The position numbers were made by a program, and so were the translations under genes. A model generated the notes under the pieces. That model did no database searches. It worked only from the letters and a program-made list of their open reading frames with translations, and was not told the origin of the DNA. A stretch of DNA of 64,000 nucleotides from Hymenobacter sp. HSC-4F20 (GTDB taxonomy: Bacteria; Bacteroidota; Bacteroidia; Cytophagales; Hymenobacteraceae): contig NZ_JAHZTD010000004.1 of NCBI RefSeq assembly GCF_019599275.1, forward strand, positions 186,001 through 250,000, in the 5' to 3' direction. Below are positions 52,484 to 63,026 of this stretch, one piece after another (positions within the stretch are counted from its first letter, which is position 1; each line of letters begins with the position of its first letter).

Positions 52484-53185
52484 GCCCAGGGTTGAAACCC
52501 TGGGCTAGTCAGTAGGCAAACGAGTGTCAACTGAACGCTACGTAGCCCAGGGCTTCAGCCCTGGGACATCGAGAAATCAACATGAGCCACGTTTTTCAGT
52601 CGTTGTGGGTGCACGTTACATGGGCTACCAAAAATCGGCAGCCGTGGCTCACACCAGATCTGAAACCAGTGCTGTTCAATCAGATTCGCCATATCGCGGA
52701 GAAGGATAACATTCACCTCGATTTTCTGAATGGCGTGTATGATCATGTGCACTGTTTGCTCTCACTGCGCACTACGAGCCGGTTGGATTTGATTATGCAG
52801 CAACTGAAGGGTAAAAGTGCATATTGGGTGAATGAGCAGCAATTAACCGACTTTACCTTCGGCTGGCAGAATGGCTACGGTGCGTTTTCAGTCAGCCCGT
52901 CACACGTCGAGCGGGTGCGTAACTACATTCGTAATCAGGAGAAGCATCATCAGGAGCAGGATTACTGGCAGGAAATGGAAATGCTGGAAAAATTAGCTAG
53001 GGTGCCATAAGCTATGCAGACGACGCGGGCGTCCTAGTGCTGAAGCCCTGGGCTAGTCAGCGGAAATAGAACGGCCCACTCCATAGCCCAGGGCTTTAGC
53101 CCTGGGACACCCGCACCGACCACGCCCCGCACCATCCGCCAAACAAGAACAGAACCGCTAACTAGCCCAGGGTTTCAACCCTGGG
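52484..53185 (+). mobile_element. REP/RAYT element: IS200-like transposase flanked by five REP palindromes
   Basis: Five related palindromes with cores of the type GCCCAGGG..CCCTGGGC lie at 52484-52505 (forward, followed by TAGTCAG), 52545-52565 (reverse), 53032-53053 (forward, degenerate left arm, again followed by TAGTCAG), 53086-53107 (reverse) and 53165-53185 (reverse). Forward/reverse pairs about 40 bases apart form two BIME-like units on either side of the transposase gene. The set fills the whole 735-base gap between the tubulin-like and ATPase genes. Confidence 0.85.
52582..53010 (+). CDS. REP-associated tyrosine transposase (IS200/Y1 family)
   Basis: 142 residues, the size of IS200-type TnpA. 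The HUH pair is in YDHVHCLLSL and the catalytic Tyr is in VRNYIRNQEKHH, giving the single-Tyr HUH nuclease layout. N-terminal SLWVHVTWATKNRQPWL and middle LKGKSAYWVNEQ are also family-like. The enzyme would nick single-stranded REP DNA at its palindromes. It appears intact, begins 16 bases after one REP and ends 21 bases before another, so it looks domesticated as a RAYT rather than a free IS; no tnpB is present. Confidence 0.92.
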   Translation: MSHVFQSLWVHVTWATKNRQPWLTPDLKPVLFNQIRHIAEKDNIHLDFLNGVYDHVHCLLSLRTTSRLDLIMQQLKGKSAYWVNEQQLTDFTFGWQNGYGAFSVSPSHVERVRNYIRNQEKHHQEQDYWQEMEMLEKLARVP

Positions 53186-53201
53186 AACCCCGGAAAACAA
53201 C

Positions 53202-56200
53202 ATGGCCAAAGTCCTTCGCTTACATAATAATGGCTCCCAGCAGGTTCAAGGCTGGCAGAAAACGGCGCCGGTAACGAGCACCGAAATCAACACCGTTACG
53301 GACCCCGCGGGCGGCAAGTCACGCAACCTAGCCGTGAGCATCCCGACGCCCTTTGCGCGGATGCACCTGTTTGAAACGGCGTTCGACTTCCTGGCCCGCG
53401 AAGGGCAGCGCAATCCCGGCTCGGTGTACCACGAGCTGACAACCCACTTCTGGGATCTGCTGGAGCTGCTCTACAACTACCACCTCTACACCCAAGCCGG
53501 CCGCAAAATCACGCTGCGCCGCTGGAATGCGGAGGCAGAAATTCGCCGGATGCGGCAGGAGGAGGGCACGCGCCTGCTGGGCGAGACGCTGCAGCTGTAC
53601 ATGCAGGACGAGCGGTTCCGCGACTTCACCGACATGTATCTGGTGTACTATGAGTCGCCGGAGCTGGCGGGCGGCACGCGCCTGCTGGGCGGCACTTCGC
53701 CGCTAACCATCCTGTTCACCGGGCCCGAGGTGCAGCCCCTAGACCTAGAGCGCCCGCAGGCACGCGGCCACTACTTCGACAAGCAAACTGTGCTGCTCGA
53801 AGACCGTGACCCGCAATTCCGGGAGTTCGTGTACGAACTGTTCCTAGCCTACCCGCAGCTGCAGCGCCGCGAGTTTGCCGGCAGCGTGTACGCAGGCCTC
53901 GACCGCAGCAAAATCAACCAGCTCCAGATGCAGGGCGACCGGAGCGCGCAGCAGTTTGCGGCCCGCTACCCCGCCCTAGTGGATGTGCACGGCAACCTAG
54001 TGAGCGTGAAAGGCGTGCCGCTGCCTGGCCGCGCTGACCAGTCGGCTGTGACCAGCTCCGACCTGTTCATTCAGCCCACGCGGGAGGCTATTGCTGGCCG
54101 GCCTAGGCCACTGGTACTGCGCCCCAACCTGACAATGCCCGGCGCTAACTACCTCAACGGCCAGCCCTGGGACGACCGCACGCCGGTTCCCTACCACGAT
54201 GAAGTAGCCCTGGAAAACCGGGTACTACCCGGCAAAGGCTTCAAGTACCCCTACCTCACAGTAGGCGACTTGCTGGAGGACTCGCTGGTAGAGCTGCCCT
54301 ACGAACTGAATACCCAGCGTTTCCACACTGGCAAAGTAACCTTCCAGTATGGGGCCGACGGGCAAGGCCGTGCTCGTTTTCCCTACCTGCTGCCACTAAA
54401 GCAAGCCTTCTTCGAGTACTTCACGGAGAATGAGCTAGCCGAGCTGCTCACCTTCACCATCGACCTCAGCCACGTGCGCGTGCAGCTGCGGGTGCCGGTG
54501 CAGGCGGGACGCTTCATCACCTTCGAGCGCAGCTATTACACCAATCCGCAGAACCCGAAGGATGCTCAGGGCCGCGAGATTCTGGAGAAGGGCCGCATTG
54601 TGAAGGCCACCGTAGGCGTGGGCGTGTTCCCCTTCTACAAGGTGCGCTACCAGCCCGAGTACAACGACCTCTACAAGGTGATGTTGGTGGATGCCGATAA
54701 CTCGCCCACCATGCTCAGCCGCCGCTACGACCTGCAGTTCTTCGTGAACGGGGAGCGAATCACGGAGCAAGGTGCCGCCCGCCGCGCCACTCGCTACGAG
54801 CGTACCCAGAAGAGCATGGCCACTGCCGGCAGCACTTACTATGAGGTAACCGGCACGCACTTCGACTTAGTGGAACTAACCTGCCCGCCGGCCACCATTG
54901 GCGCAGAGCCGGCCCGGGGTTTGTTCGTGCCGCGCTGGCGTGAGCTGGACCGAGGCACCCGCCGCTTCACCTTCGCGGTGGACTTTGGTACCACCAACAC
55001 CCACATTGCCTACGCCGATTCGCCCACGGCGCACCCGCGTCCGCTGACTATTGGGGAGGCCGATGTGCAGGTAGAGTGGCTTCATGCGCCGGTAGCCGAT
55101 GCTGGCCTCTCGGCAGCCCAGCGCTACCGCACCGGTGCTGGCCAAATCTGGACTTACATTGCTACCCTGCAGAACCGCGAGTTTGTGCCCTCGTTTGTGG
55201 GCGAAGGCGGCTCGGTGTATGAGTTTCCGATTCGGACGGCCGTTTGCGAAACAACGTCGTTTGCTAATGAGCCCGCCAAGGTGCTCAGCAACATTAATAT
55301 CGGCTTCAGCATCAACACCGAAAACGCTTCGGAGCTGCCCCAGAACCGCTTCATTACCAACCTGAAGTGGTCGGCGGAGCTGGACCCACAGGGCGTGTCG
55401 CGCATTGAGGCCTTTTTCAAGGAAATCCTGCTGCTGCTCCGTCACAAGGCGGCCCTGCACGGCGGCATCTTGGAAGACACCCGCGTGGTGTGGTTTGCGC
55501 CGCTGAGCTTTGATGGCTTCCTGCGCAACCAGTTCCAGCAGGTATGGGACGAGTCGTTCCAGCAGGTATTCAAGACGCGCCGCCCCACCATCTGCCTCAC
55601 CGAATCGGTAGCGCCGTACTACTACCTCACCGCCACCAACCAGGTAGTCCCCAACCGCGACGAAAACGTGGTGAACATCGACATCGGTGGTGGTACCACT
55701 GACTTGCTGCTCTTTGCGGACCAGAAACCCGCCTACAGTACCTCGTTCCGCTTCGCCGGCGACGACCTGTGGGGCGACGGCTACGCCCGTGTACAAGGCG
55801 CACCCAAGCAAAACGGTCTGCTCCGCCTCGGCGTAGGTCATGTCGAAAGCCTGCCCGACTCCGAGCAAAACCAGGAATACAAAGGCTACCTGCGTGCCGC
55901 GCTCAGCAACACCGATTTTGGTTCTGCTGACGTGACTAGCTTGTTATTCAAATACGATGACGCCCTGCGCTTTACCCAGGCCCTGGGCCTCGGCAAAGGC
56001 CGGCAGCTGCGGGTGTTGTTCTACTTGCACTACACCAGCATCATCTACCACACGGCGCAGCTGGTGAAGCACCTCGGCCTGAAAACGCCGCGCTACCTCT
56101 GCTTCTCGGGCAAAGGCAGCCTCTACCTGCGTCTGCTGGCCGGTGGCAGCTCCCTGGTGGCCATCGAGAAGATTACGAAGGCCATTTTCCACGCTGTAAC

Positions 56201-56669
56201 CGGCACCGAGCCGCCCCACAACTTCCGCGTTATTCTGGCCGACAACCCCAAAGAAGCTACTACCAACGGCGGCGTGCTGTTCGAGGAAAAGAGCAACACT
56301 TCCGACTACGACAACATCAAACCAGTGAAGTACAGCGGCGCTGTGGAAGGAACCGAGCTTAACCAGCAGCGCCTGAAGCTGAATCAGGTAGATGCCGAGC
56401 TGAAAAACACGGTGCTCGAAAACGTGCGCAACTATCTCACGCTGGTGCTGGAAGGCGACGAAGTAGCGCCCTACCTGCGCGAAGTAGGCGTAGACGTGGA
56501 CCGTCAGCGCGTGAAGGATAGTCTGCAGCGTGAAATCGAGGACAGCTTAAGCTTGGGCCTGCACCAGTTTCAGCGCCAGCTTTCCTCCGACGAAACTCTG
56601 CCCGAAACCCTGTTCTTCCTGCCGCTGAAACAGGCCCTGTACAACCTGAGCCGCGAGCTGCAGGCCTAG
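53202..56669 (+). CDS. Large protein with C-terminal Hsp70/actin-fold (ASKHA) ATPase
   Basis: 1155 residues, cytoplasmic by composition. Residues 1 to about 585 are an unidentified region (TAFARMHLFETAFDFLAREG-like start, HELTTHFWDLLELLYNYHLY). The ATPase follows: phosphate-1 loop TFAVDFGTTNTHIAYAD (Asp594), phosphate-2 loop NIDIGGGTTDLLLF (Asp827) and an adenosine-type loop YLCFSGKGSLYLRLLAGG (about 965). This order and spacing is that of Hsp70/actin/ParM proteins, but no DnaK substrate-binding domain follows. The fused N-terminal half is unusual and probably holds partner-binding domains. The start ATG lies 16 bases after the last REP palindrome. The gene sits between the tubulin-like gene and the stator-like genes, and ends before an inverted repeat. 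Confidence 0.87.
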   Translation: MAKVLRLHNNGSQQVQGWQKTAPVTSTEINTVTDPAGGKSRNLAVSIPTPFARMHLFETAFDFLAREGQRNPGSVYHELTTHFWDLLELLYNYHLYTQAGRKITLRRWNAEAEIRRMRQEEGTRLLGETLQLYMQDERFRDFTDMYLVYYESPELAGGTRLLGGTSPLTILFTGPEVQPLDLERPQARGHYFDKQTVLLEDRDPQFREFVYELFLAYPQLQRREFAGSVYAGLDRSKINQLQMQGDRSAQQFAARYPALVDVHGNLVSVKGVPLPGRADQSAVTSSDLFIQPTREAIAGRPRPLVLRPNLTMPGANYLNGQPWDDRTPVPYHDEVALENRVLPGKGFKYPYLTVGDLLEDSLVELPYELNTQRFHTGKVTFQYGADGQGRARFPYLLPLKQAFFEYFTENELAELLTFTIDLSHVRVQLRVPVQAGRFITFERSYYTNPQNPKDAQGREILEKGRIVKATVGVGVFPFYKVRYQPEYNDLYKVMLVDADNSPTMLSRRYDLQFFVNGERITEQGAARRATRYERTQKSMATAGSTYYEVTGTHFDLVELTCPPATIGAEPARGLFVPRWRELDRGTRRFTFAVDFGTTNTHIAYADSPTAHPRPLTIGEADVQVEWLHAPVADAGLSAAQRYRTGAGQIWTYIATLQNREFVPSFVGEGGSVYEFPIRTAVCETTSFANEPAKVLSNINIGFSINTENASELPQNRFITNLKWSAELDPQGVSRIEAFFKEILLLLRHKAALHGGILEDTRVVWFAPLSFDGFLRNQFQQVWDESFQQVFKTRRPTICLTESVAPYYYLTATNQVVPNRDENVVNIDIGGGTTDLLLFADQKPAYSTSFRFAGDDLWGDGYARVQGAPKQNGLLRLGVGHVESLPDSEQNQEYKGYLRAALSNTDFGSADVTSLLFKYDDALRFTQALGLGKGRQLRVLFYLHYTSIIYHTAQLVKHLGLKTPRYLCFSGKGSLYLRLLAGGSSLVAIEKITKAIFHAVTGTEPPHNFRVILADNPKEATTNGGVLFEEKSNTSDYDNIKPVKYSGAVEGTELNQQRLKLNQVDAELKNTVLENVRNYLTLVLEGDEVAPYLREVGVDVDRQRVKDSLQREIEDSLSLGLHQFQRQLSSDETLPETLFFLPLKQALYNLSRELQA

Positions 56670-56686
56670 CTACCAACGTCTTGTTA

Positions 56687-56751
56687 AAGCCAGCAACTGG
56701 TTCCCTAGTTCTCCCAAGCAGGAAACCGTAGGAAACCAGTTGCTGGCTTTA
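56687..56751. repeat. Inverted repeat after the ATPase gene, possible terminator
   Basis: Arms 56687-56706 and 56732-56751 pair over 20 bases with one mismatch; the right arm ends in GGCTTT followed by ATAT. It could attenuate or terminate transcription between the ATPase and the next cluster gene. Confidence 0.65.
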
Positions 56752-56818
56752 TATATCAGACCCAGTTTCGCGTTTACCGTTTACTTCTAGCCTCTCCCGA
56801 ACTTCTACCCAACACCCT

Positions 56819-58330
56819 ATGACCCTTTCCCGTCGCGCTGCTTCTTTGCTTACTGGTCTGCTGCTTCTGGCAGCGGGCAGCCACGCTCAAACTCCCCTCG
56901 GCCAGCCTACACTGGATGAGCAAAAGGTGCAAATCTGGTGCGCTACGGCCAAGTTTGTATACGAGGATACCGGTCGTCCTAACCTCAAGAGCAGCCTGCG
57001 GTGCGGCAGCTCCCTGAAGGAGTTTGAGAATAGCATTAAGCCGGATAGTCAGCGGGTATACTCAGCGCTCTACCAGCCGTTGGAGGCGCGGGGTACTATG
57101 TACAAGGGGCTGGGTTCCAATTCGTCTCGTCTGCAGAAGCTGACCACCGAAATCATTAATCGGCTGAAGTCGTCGCCGGCCCGCCGGGCCAACCCCGCCC
57201 GAATGCAGCGCGTAGCCACGCTGGAGGCGGCCCTGAACGGCTATGTGCAAAACGGCACGCCCATCGGGGATTTGGCTTCTACCGAGTCGGCGGCCGAAAC
57301 GGTTGACACAACAGCCACCACCGACGAAGCTACCGCGGCAGCTGCGCCCGGCGATGCGGGCCTCGATGAAGCCGGCGTTGCTACCCCCACTGCTCAAACA
57401 AACAGTGGAGCGGGAGAAAGTCTAATGAACAAGTTTTTCGGACCCCTTGCCCTTATTCTTTCCCTGCTGAGTTTGGTGCTGTATGCCCTGATGCGCAAAA
57501 ACATCGGAGCCTTTCAGAAGGAGCTGAGTGCCCGCATTGATAAGCGCCGCGACGAAATACTAGCCCTGCAAAACTCACCAGCCAGCGGGGGCCCGCGAGC
57601 CGCCGGGCCTCCGCCCGCCGACCGCCTCACACCTGCCCAACAGCGGGAGGTAGAAAAGCTGGTGCAGCAGCGCGTAGAAGAAGAGCTAAAGAAGCTACGC
57701 GGTCAGGTTTCTACCGCTGCGCCCGAGCGCAGTGCTACCTCCGATTCATCAAACCCCGTTCAGCCGCTAGTGCAGCCTGCTACCCCGCAGCCTGCGCCCG
57801 AAGTATCGGCGCCCGTAGTGCCCGTTGCTCCACCGGTAGCAGCTGTCTATTCCGCGCCAGCTCAACCGGCTGAAATGTCGGCAGTGCCGCCGGTAACGCC
57901 AGCAGGACCGCCTTCTGCCTCTCCCCGCGAGGAGTTTGAAAGCCTGGTGCCTCCGGTGCAACTTCCTACCCCGCCCGCTACCCCCCAAGCGGCTCCCAAC
58001 CTTGCCGCCCTGCCGCAAACGCGCTACGTGAAGGTGCCTGTGAACGGAGCTTTCAGCGAGTATGATTTCAGCGACGAGCCCCAGCACGACAGCATCTACG
58101 AAATCTATTTTGACCCCCAGTGGCCCGAGCTGGCTACCTTCAGCGTAACCTCCAACCCGGCGGTGCACGCCTACGCTATCCAGAGTGCTCAGTATTCCTT
58201 GCGCGAGGCCTGCAAGTATCAGCAGCCCGCGGGCCCCGTTACCCGTATCGTGACGGAAGAAGAAGGCGTGTTGCGAAAAGTGGGCGGCTCCTGGCAGATT
58301 GAGCAGAAGGCGGCTATCCGATTTGAGTAA
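56819..58330 (+). CDS. Signal-peptide, single-helix, Pro-rich protein of the cluster
   Basis: 503 residues. Signal peptide 1-24 (LLLLAAGSHAQ). Residues about 25-195 are exported (KVQIWCATAKFVYEDTG, CGSSLKEFENSIKPD; two Cys). One membrane helix at about 205-222 (FGPLALILSLLSLVLYALM) is followed by a basic/acidic coiled segment (FQKELSARIDKRRDEI). A long Pro/Ala/Val linker (about 255-390) leads to a C-terminal globular domain (YVKVPVNGAFSEYDF, IYEIYFDPQWPELATFSV). It thus spans the inner membrane with a long flexible cytoplasmic arm. It could tether cytoplasmic partners such as the ATPase or tubulin-like protein (inference). No family is recognised. It lies between inverted repeats, just upstream of the stator-like genes. 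Confidence 0.82.
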   Translation: MTLSRRAASLLTGLLLLAAGSHAQTPLGQPTLDEQKVQIWCATAKFVYEDTGRPNLKSSLRCGSSLKEFENSIKPDSQRVYSALYQPLEARGTMYKGLGSNSSRLQKLTTEIINRLKSSPARRANPARMQRVATLEAALNGYVQNGTPIGDLASTESAAETVDTTATTDEATAAAAPGDAGLDEAGVATPTAQTNSGAGESLMNKFFGPLALILSLLSLVLYALMRKNIGAFQKELSARIDKRRDEILALQNSPASGGPRAAGPPPADRLTPAQQREVEKLVQQRVEEELKKLRGQVSTAAPERSATSDSSNPVQPLVQPATPQPAPEVSAPVVPVAPPVAAVYSAPAQPAEMSAVPPVTPAGPPSASPREEFESLVPPVQLPTPPATPQAAPNLAALPQTRYVKVPVNGAFSEYDFSDEPQHDSIYEIYFDPQWPELATFSVTSNPAVHAYAIQSAQYSLREACKYQQPAGPVTRIVTEEEGVLRKVGGSWQIEQKAAIRFE

Positions 58331-58339
58331 ACTGCGCCC

Positions 58340-58435
58340 GTCATCCTGACGAAGGAAGGACCTTTTCGCGGCTGAACGAGTATCGTCTGATCGACCCGTT
58401 CCAGCGTGATGAGGTCCTTCCTTCGTCAGGATGAC
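58340..58435. repeat. Inverted repeat, GTCATCCTGA...AGGACCT family (member 1)
   Basis: Perfect 24-base arms at 58340-58363 and 58412-58435 with a 48-base centre. The outer sequence GTCATCCTGA and inner AGGACCT recur in the element at 59942, so they form one family. It fills the gap between two cluster genes. Confidence 0.82.
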
Positions 58436-58464
58436 CGGCGAAGAATGGCGTTATTTACGATTGT

Positions 58465-59925
58465 ATGCTTGAAATCATTCTCGAAGTAGCCGTAGTGGCC
58501 GTGGTAGTTGGGCTGCAGATCCGTACGTTTCTGAAGACGAGGGCCAACGCGCTGCAACTGGCGGCGCTGTATCCGCCCAAGGAAACGTTGCGCGTGGAGC
58601 ACCGCATTGTGCTGCCCGATGGCCGCGACTTGCCCGAGTACGCCGCCGACGCCCCGCCCGAATCCTTTGCTACCAGCCTGGTAAAGGCCGAAAATGCCTC
58701 GCCGCAGTTCCAGGAAATCCTGCTCGATACCAACGACTACCTGCGCCACAATAAAGGCGCCGCGGCCGATTTCGGTATTCTCAAGGACATATCGGAGCGC
58801 CAGAGCGAAGTGTTGGACAATGAGGTGCAGGCCACCGTAGCCACGCCCCTGTACCTGGGGCTGCTGGGTACCTTCCTGGGCGTTATTCTAGGTTTGATGG
58901 GTATTGCCCGCAACGGCGTATCGGATGAAAATGCCCTGACTCCTTTTCTCACCGGCGTACTCATTGCCATGACGGGTTCCTTCGTGGGCCTGCTTCTGAC
59001 GCTGCTCGGCAACGGCGTGCTGCGCCAGGCCCGCCAGCAGCTCGACCGGCTCCAGAACCAGTACTACACCTTCCTGCAGGCTCGTTTGCTACCCGTGCTG
59101 CACGCCGATATGGCCAGCTCGCTCACCAACCTGAAATCGGTGTTGGATGCGTTTAACCAGCAGTTTGTGGGCCAAGTGGAGCTGTTTAATCCGCTCATGG
59201 ACAAGGTGACCCAGAACATCCGGGTGCAGAGTGATTTCCTGGAGCGGCTCGATACCATTGGCTACGACAAAATGGCCGCCGCCAATATTCTCGTGTTCGA
59301 GAAGGTGCGCGAGTCGGCGGAGATGTTTGCAGCCTTCACCGGCTACCAGCAGCGGCTGAATGAAATGCTACAGAACGGCTACCAGTCGGCGCAGAGCGTG
59401 AACAACATCCTAGACCGTTTGCGCGGCTTCGAGAAGGGCATCAACGACCTGGGTCAGTACATCGGCGGCAACAACAACTCGGTGCAGCTTATGCTCGACT
59501 TCTTCCAGAAGCACCAGGTAGAGCTGCGCAACCTCAAGGACCGCGCCGAGCAGCACATCGACCAGGCGGGGGTAGGCCTGGCCGAGGTCATGAACCAGCG
59601 TTTGGCCTACAATGAGCGGCAGGCCCAGCTGGCCTACGAGAAGTGGCAGCAGTACTTCGACAAGCTCAACGCCGACAACATCTTCGAGAAGCTACTGAAA
59701 CAGCTGGAGCCCTTCCAGAACCTCAACACCCAGCAAGCCGACCTCAGCCGCGACGTCACGGCCACCCAGCGCGAACTACTGCGCAAAATTGAACTCGACT
59801 CGCAGATTCAGGCCAAGCTGCTCTCCGAGCTTTCCAACCTGAACACGGTGCTGGTAAAGGCTACGTCTAAGAACCGTTTTCAGCGGTTTATGGACAAGCT
59901 GTTTGGTGGCGTGCGGCCACAGTAA
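58465..59925 (+). CDS. MotA/TolQ/ExbB-like channel subunit with long cytoplasmic tail (ZorA-like layout)
   Basis: 486 residues. Helix 1 is at about 3-20. A cytoplasmic segment (about 25-125) leads to helices 2 and 3 (about 127-147, TPLYLGLLGTFLGVILGLMG; about 158-184, PFLTGVLIAMTGSFVGLLLTLL), which carry the LLGT..G and Thr/Gly-rich signatures of MotA/TolQ/ExbB proton-channel subunits. Residues about 190-486 are a highly helical tail (NILDRLRGFEKGINDL, NVQLMLDFFQKHQVEL-type heptads, AYEKWQQYFDKLNADNIFEKL). Flagellar MotA and TolQ lack such a tail; ZorA of Zorya has one. With the MotB-like neighbour this should form an ion-driven stator in the inner membrane whose tail reaches into the cytoplasm. 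Confidence 0.86.
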   Translation: MLEIILEVAVVAVVVGLQIRTFLKTRANALQLAALYPPKETLRVEHRIVLPDGRDLPEYAADAPPESFATSLVKAENASPQFQEILLDTNDYLRHNKGAAADFGILKDISERQSEVLDNEVQATVATPLYLGLLGTFLGVILGLMGIARNGVSDENALTPFLTGVLIAMTGSFVGLLLTLLGNGVLRQARQQLDRLQNQYYTFLQARLLPVLHADMASSLTNLKSVLDAFNQQFVGQVELFNPLMDKVTQNIRVQSDFLERLDTIGYDKMAAANILVFEKVRESAEMFAAFTGYQQRLNEMLQNGYQSAQSVNNILDRLRGFEKGINDLGQYIGGNNNSVQLMLDFFQKHQVELRNLKDRAEQHIDQAGVGLAEVMNQRLAYNERQAQLAYEKWQQYFDKLNADNIFEKLLKQLEPFQNLNTQQADLSRDVTATQRELLRKIELDSQIQAKLLSELSNLNTVLVKATSKNRFQRFMDKLFGGVRPQ

Positions 59926-59941
59926 TAGAAGCTAAATCTTT

Positions 59942-60034
59942 GTCATCCTGAGCGGAGCGAAGGACCTCCACCGTTTCGTTGGGGTAGCAAATTAATTACC
60001 CTAAGTAGAGGTCCTTTGCTCCGTTCAGGATGAC
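59942..60034. repeat. Inverted repeat, GTCATCCTGA...AGGACCT family (member 2)
   Basis: 27-base arms at 59942-59968 and 60008-60034 with two mismatches, both wobble-compatible on one strand, and a 39-base centre. It sits between the stator-like channel gene and its MotB-like partner and shares its outer and inner motifs with the element at 58340. Confidence 0.82.
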
Positions 60035-60047
60035 AACTTTGTAAAAC

Positions 60048-60722
60048 ATGAACAACTCCACTTTCAACAACCGCCAAAGCAACGACTTCTTCTGGCCCAG
60101 CTACGTGGACCTGATGACGTCCTTGTTTGTGGTGATGCTGGTGCTGTTTGTGTACAGCTTCAAGCTGTTCAAAGACCGGGAAGGGGAGTTGAAAAAGGCC
60201 AACGGCGAACTGAAGGTAAAAGCCGCCGAGCTGGAGCAGATTACCAAAATCCGCAATTCCTTGCAGCAGCTGGAGGGCCGCTACTTCCGCTACGACCCCG
60301 CCAACGAGCGACACGAGCTGCTGGTGCCGGTACAATTCAAGGCCGGCCGCGACGAAATTCAGGAGGCCTACAAACCCGCTTTGCTGCAAGCGGGCCGCCG
60401 CCTGCGCACCGTGCTCAAAAACATCAAAACCGACCAGCCCGTGCGCTACCTCGTGATTGTGGAAGGCATGGCCGCGCGCTACCCCCAGGGCGACCCACGG
60501 AACGCCCGCGAGGAGCAAACCACCTACCAGCTCAGCTACCGCCGCGCCCTGAACCTACTGAACCTTTGGAAGCAAAACGGGCTGAATTTCAGTCAGGACC
60601 GCAGCATTGAGTTGATTATTGGAGGTAGCGGCTTCTACGGTACCGGCCGCTACAGTGGCCGCCGCGAGGGTGACAACAAACGCTTTCTGATTCAGGTAAT
60701 TCCGAAGGTAGGCCGGTTCTAG
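60048..60722 (+). CDS. MotB/OmpA-like stator partner (ZorB-like layout)
   Basis: 224 residues. The N-terminus FFWPSYVDLMTSLFVVMLVL is the single helix of MotB-type proteins with the conserved ion-binding Asp (Asp21) after W-x-x-Y-x-D. A coiled stretch (REGELKKANGELKVKAAELEQ) follows, then a periplasmic OmpA-like domain: VPVQFKAGRDEIQEAYKPAL, YLVIVEGMAARYP, YQLSYRRALNLLNLW (the LSxxRA motif with its Arg), and an end DNKRFLIQVIPK like NRRVEI. The usual Gly-His-Thr-Asp is Gly-Met-Ala here, so peptidoglycan binding may be altered. It pairs with the channel-like subunit at 58465 and is the last gene of the cluster. Confidence 0.88.
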   Translation: MNNSTFNNRQSNDFFWPSYVDLMTSLFVVMLVLFVYSFKLFKDREGELKKANGELKVKAAELEQITKIRNSLQQLEGRYFRYDPANERHELLVPVQFKAGRDEIQEAYKPALLQAGRRLRTVLKNIKTDQPVRYLVIVEGMAARYPQGDPRNAREEQTTYQLSYRRALNLLNLWKQNGLNFSQDRSIELIIGGSGFYGTGRYSGRREGDNKRFLIQVIPKVGRF

Positions 60723-60827
60723 AAGCATCAAGCTTGGGTTTGGGAAGTCGGGAGGGGTAGCAAGAATTGCGGCTGGCTGACTCGGCGGCTTCGGCTAGCG
60801 TGTTTATCTTGGGCGCATTCCCACCGT

Positions 60828-63026
<2,199 letters not shown>

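Noticed and set aside
52484-53185. Repeated palindromes considered as a CRISPR array
   Set aside because: Spacing is irregular, the copies alternate in orientation, no cas genes are near and an HUH transposase lies between them; they are REPs.
58465-60722. Stator-like pair considered as flagellar MotA/MotB or TolQ/TolR
   Set aside because: There are no flagellar or tol genes, the channel tail is far too long, and the partner has an OmpA-type domain unlike TolR.
48968-60722. Whole cluster considered as a standard Zorya system
   Set aside because: No ZorC, ZorD helicase or ZorE nuclease is present; only the ZorAB-like layout is shared.
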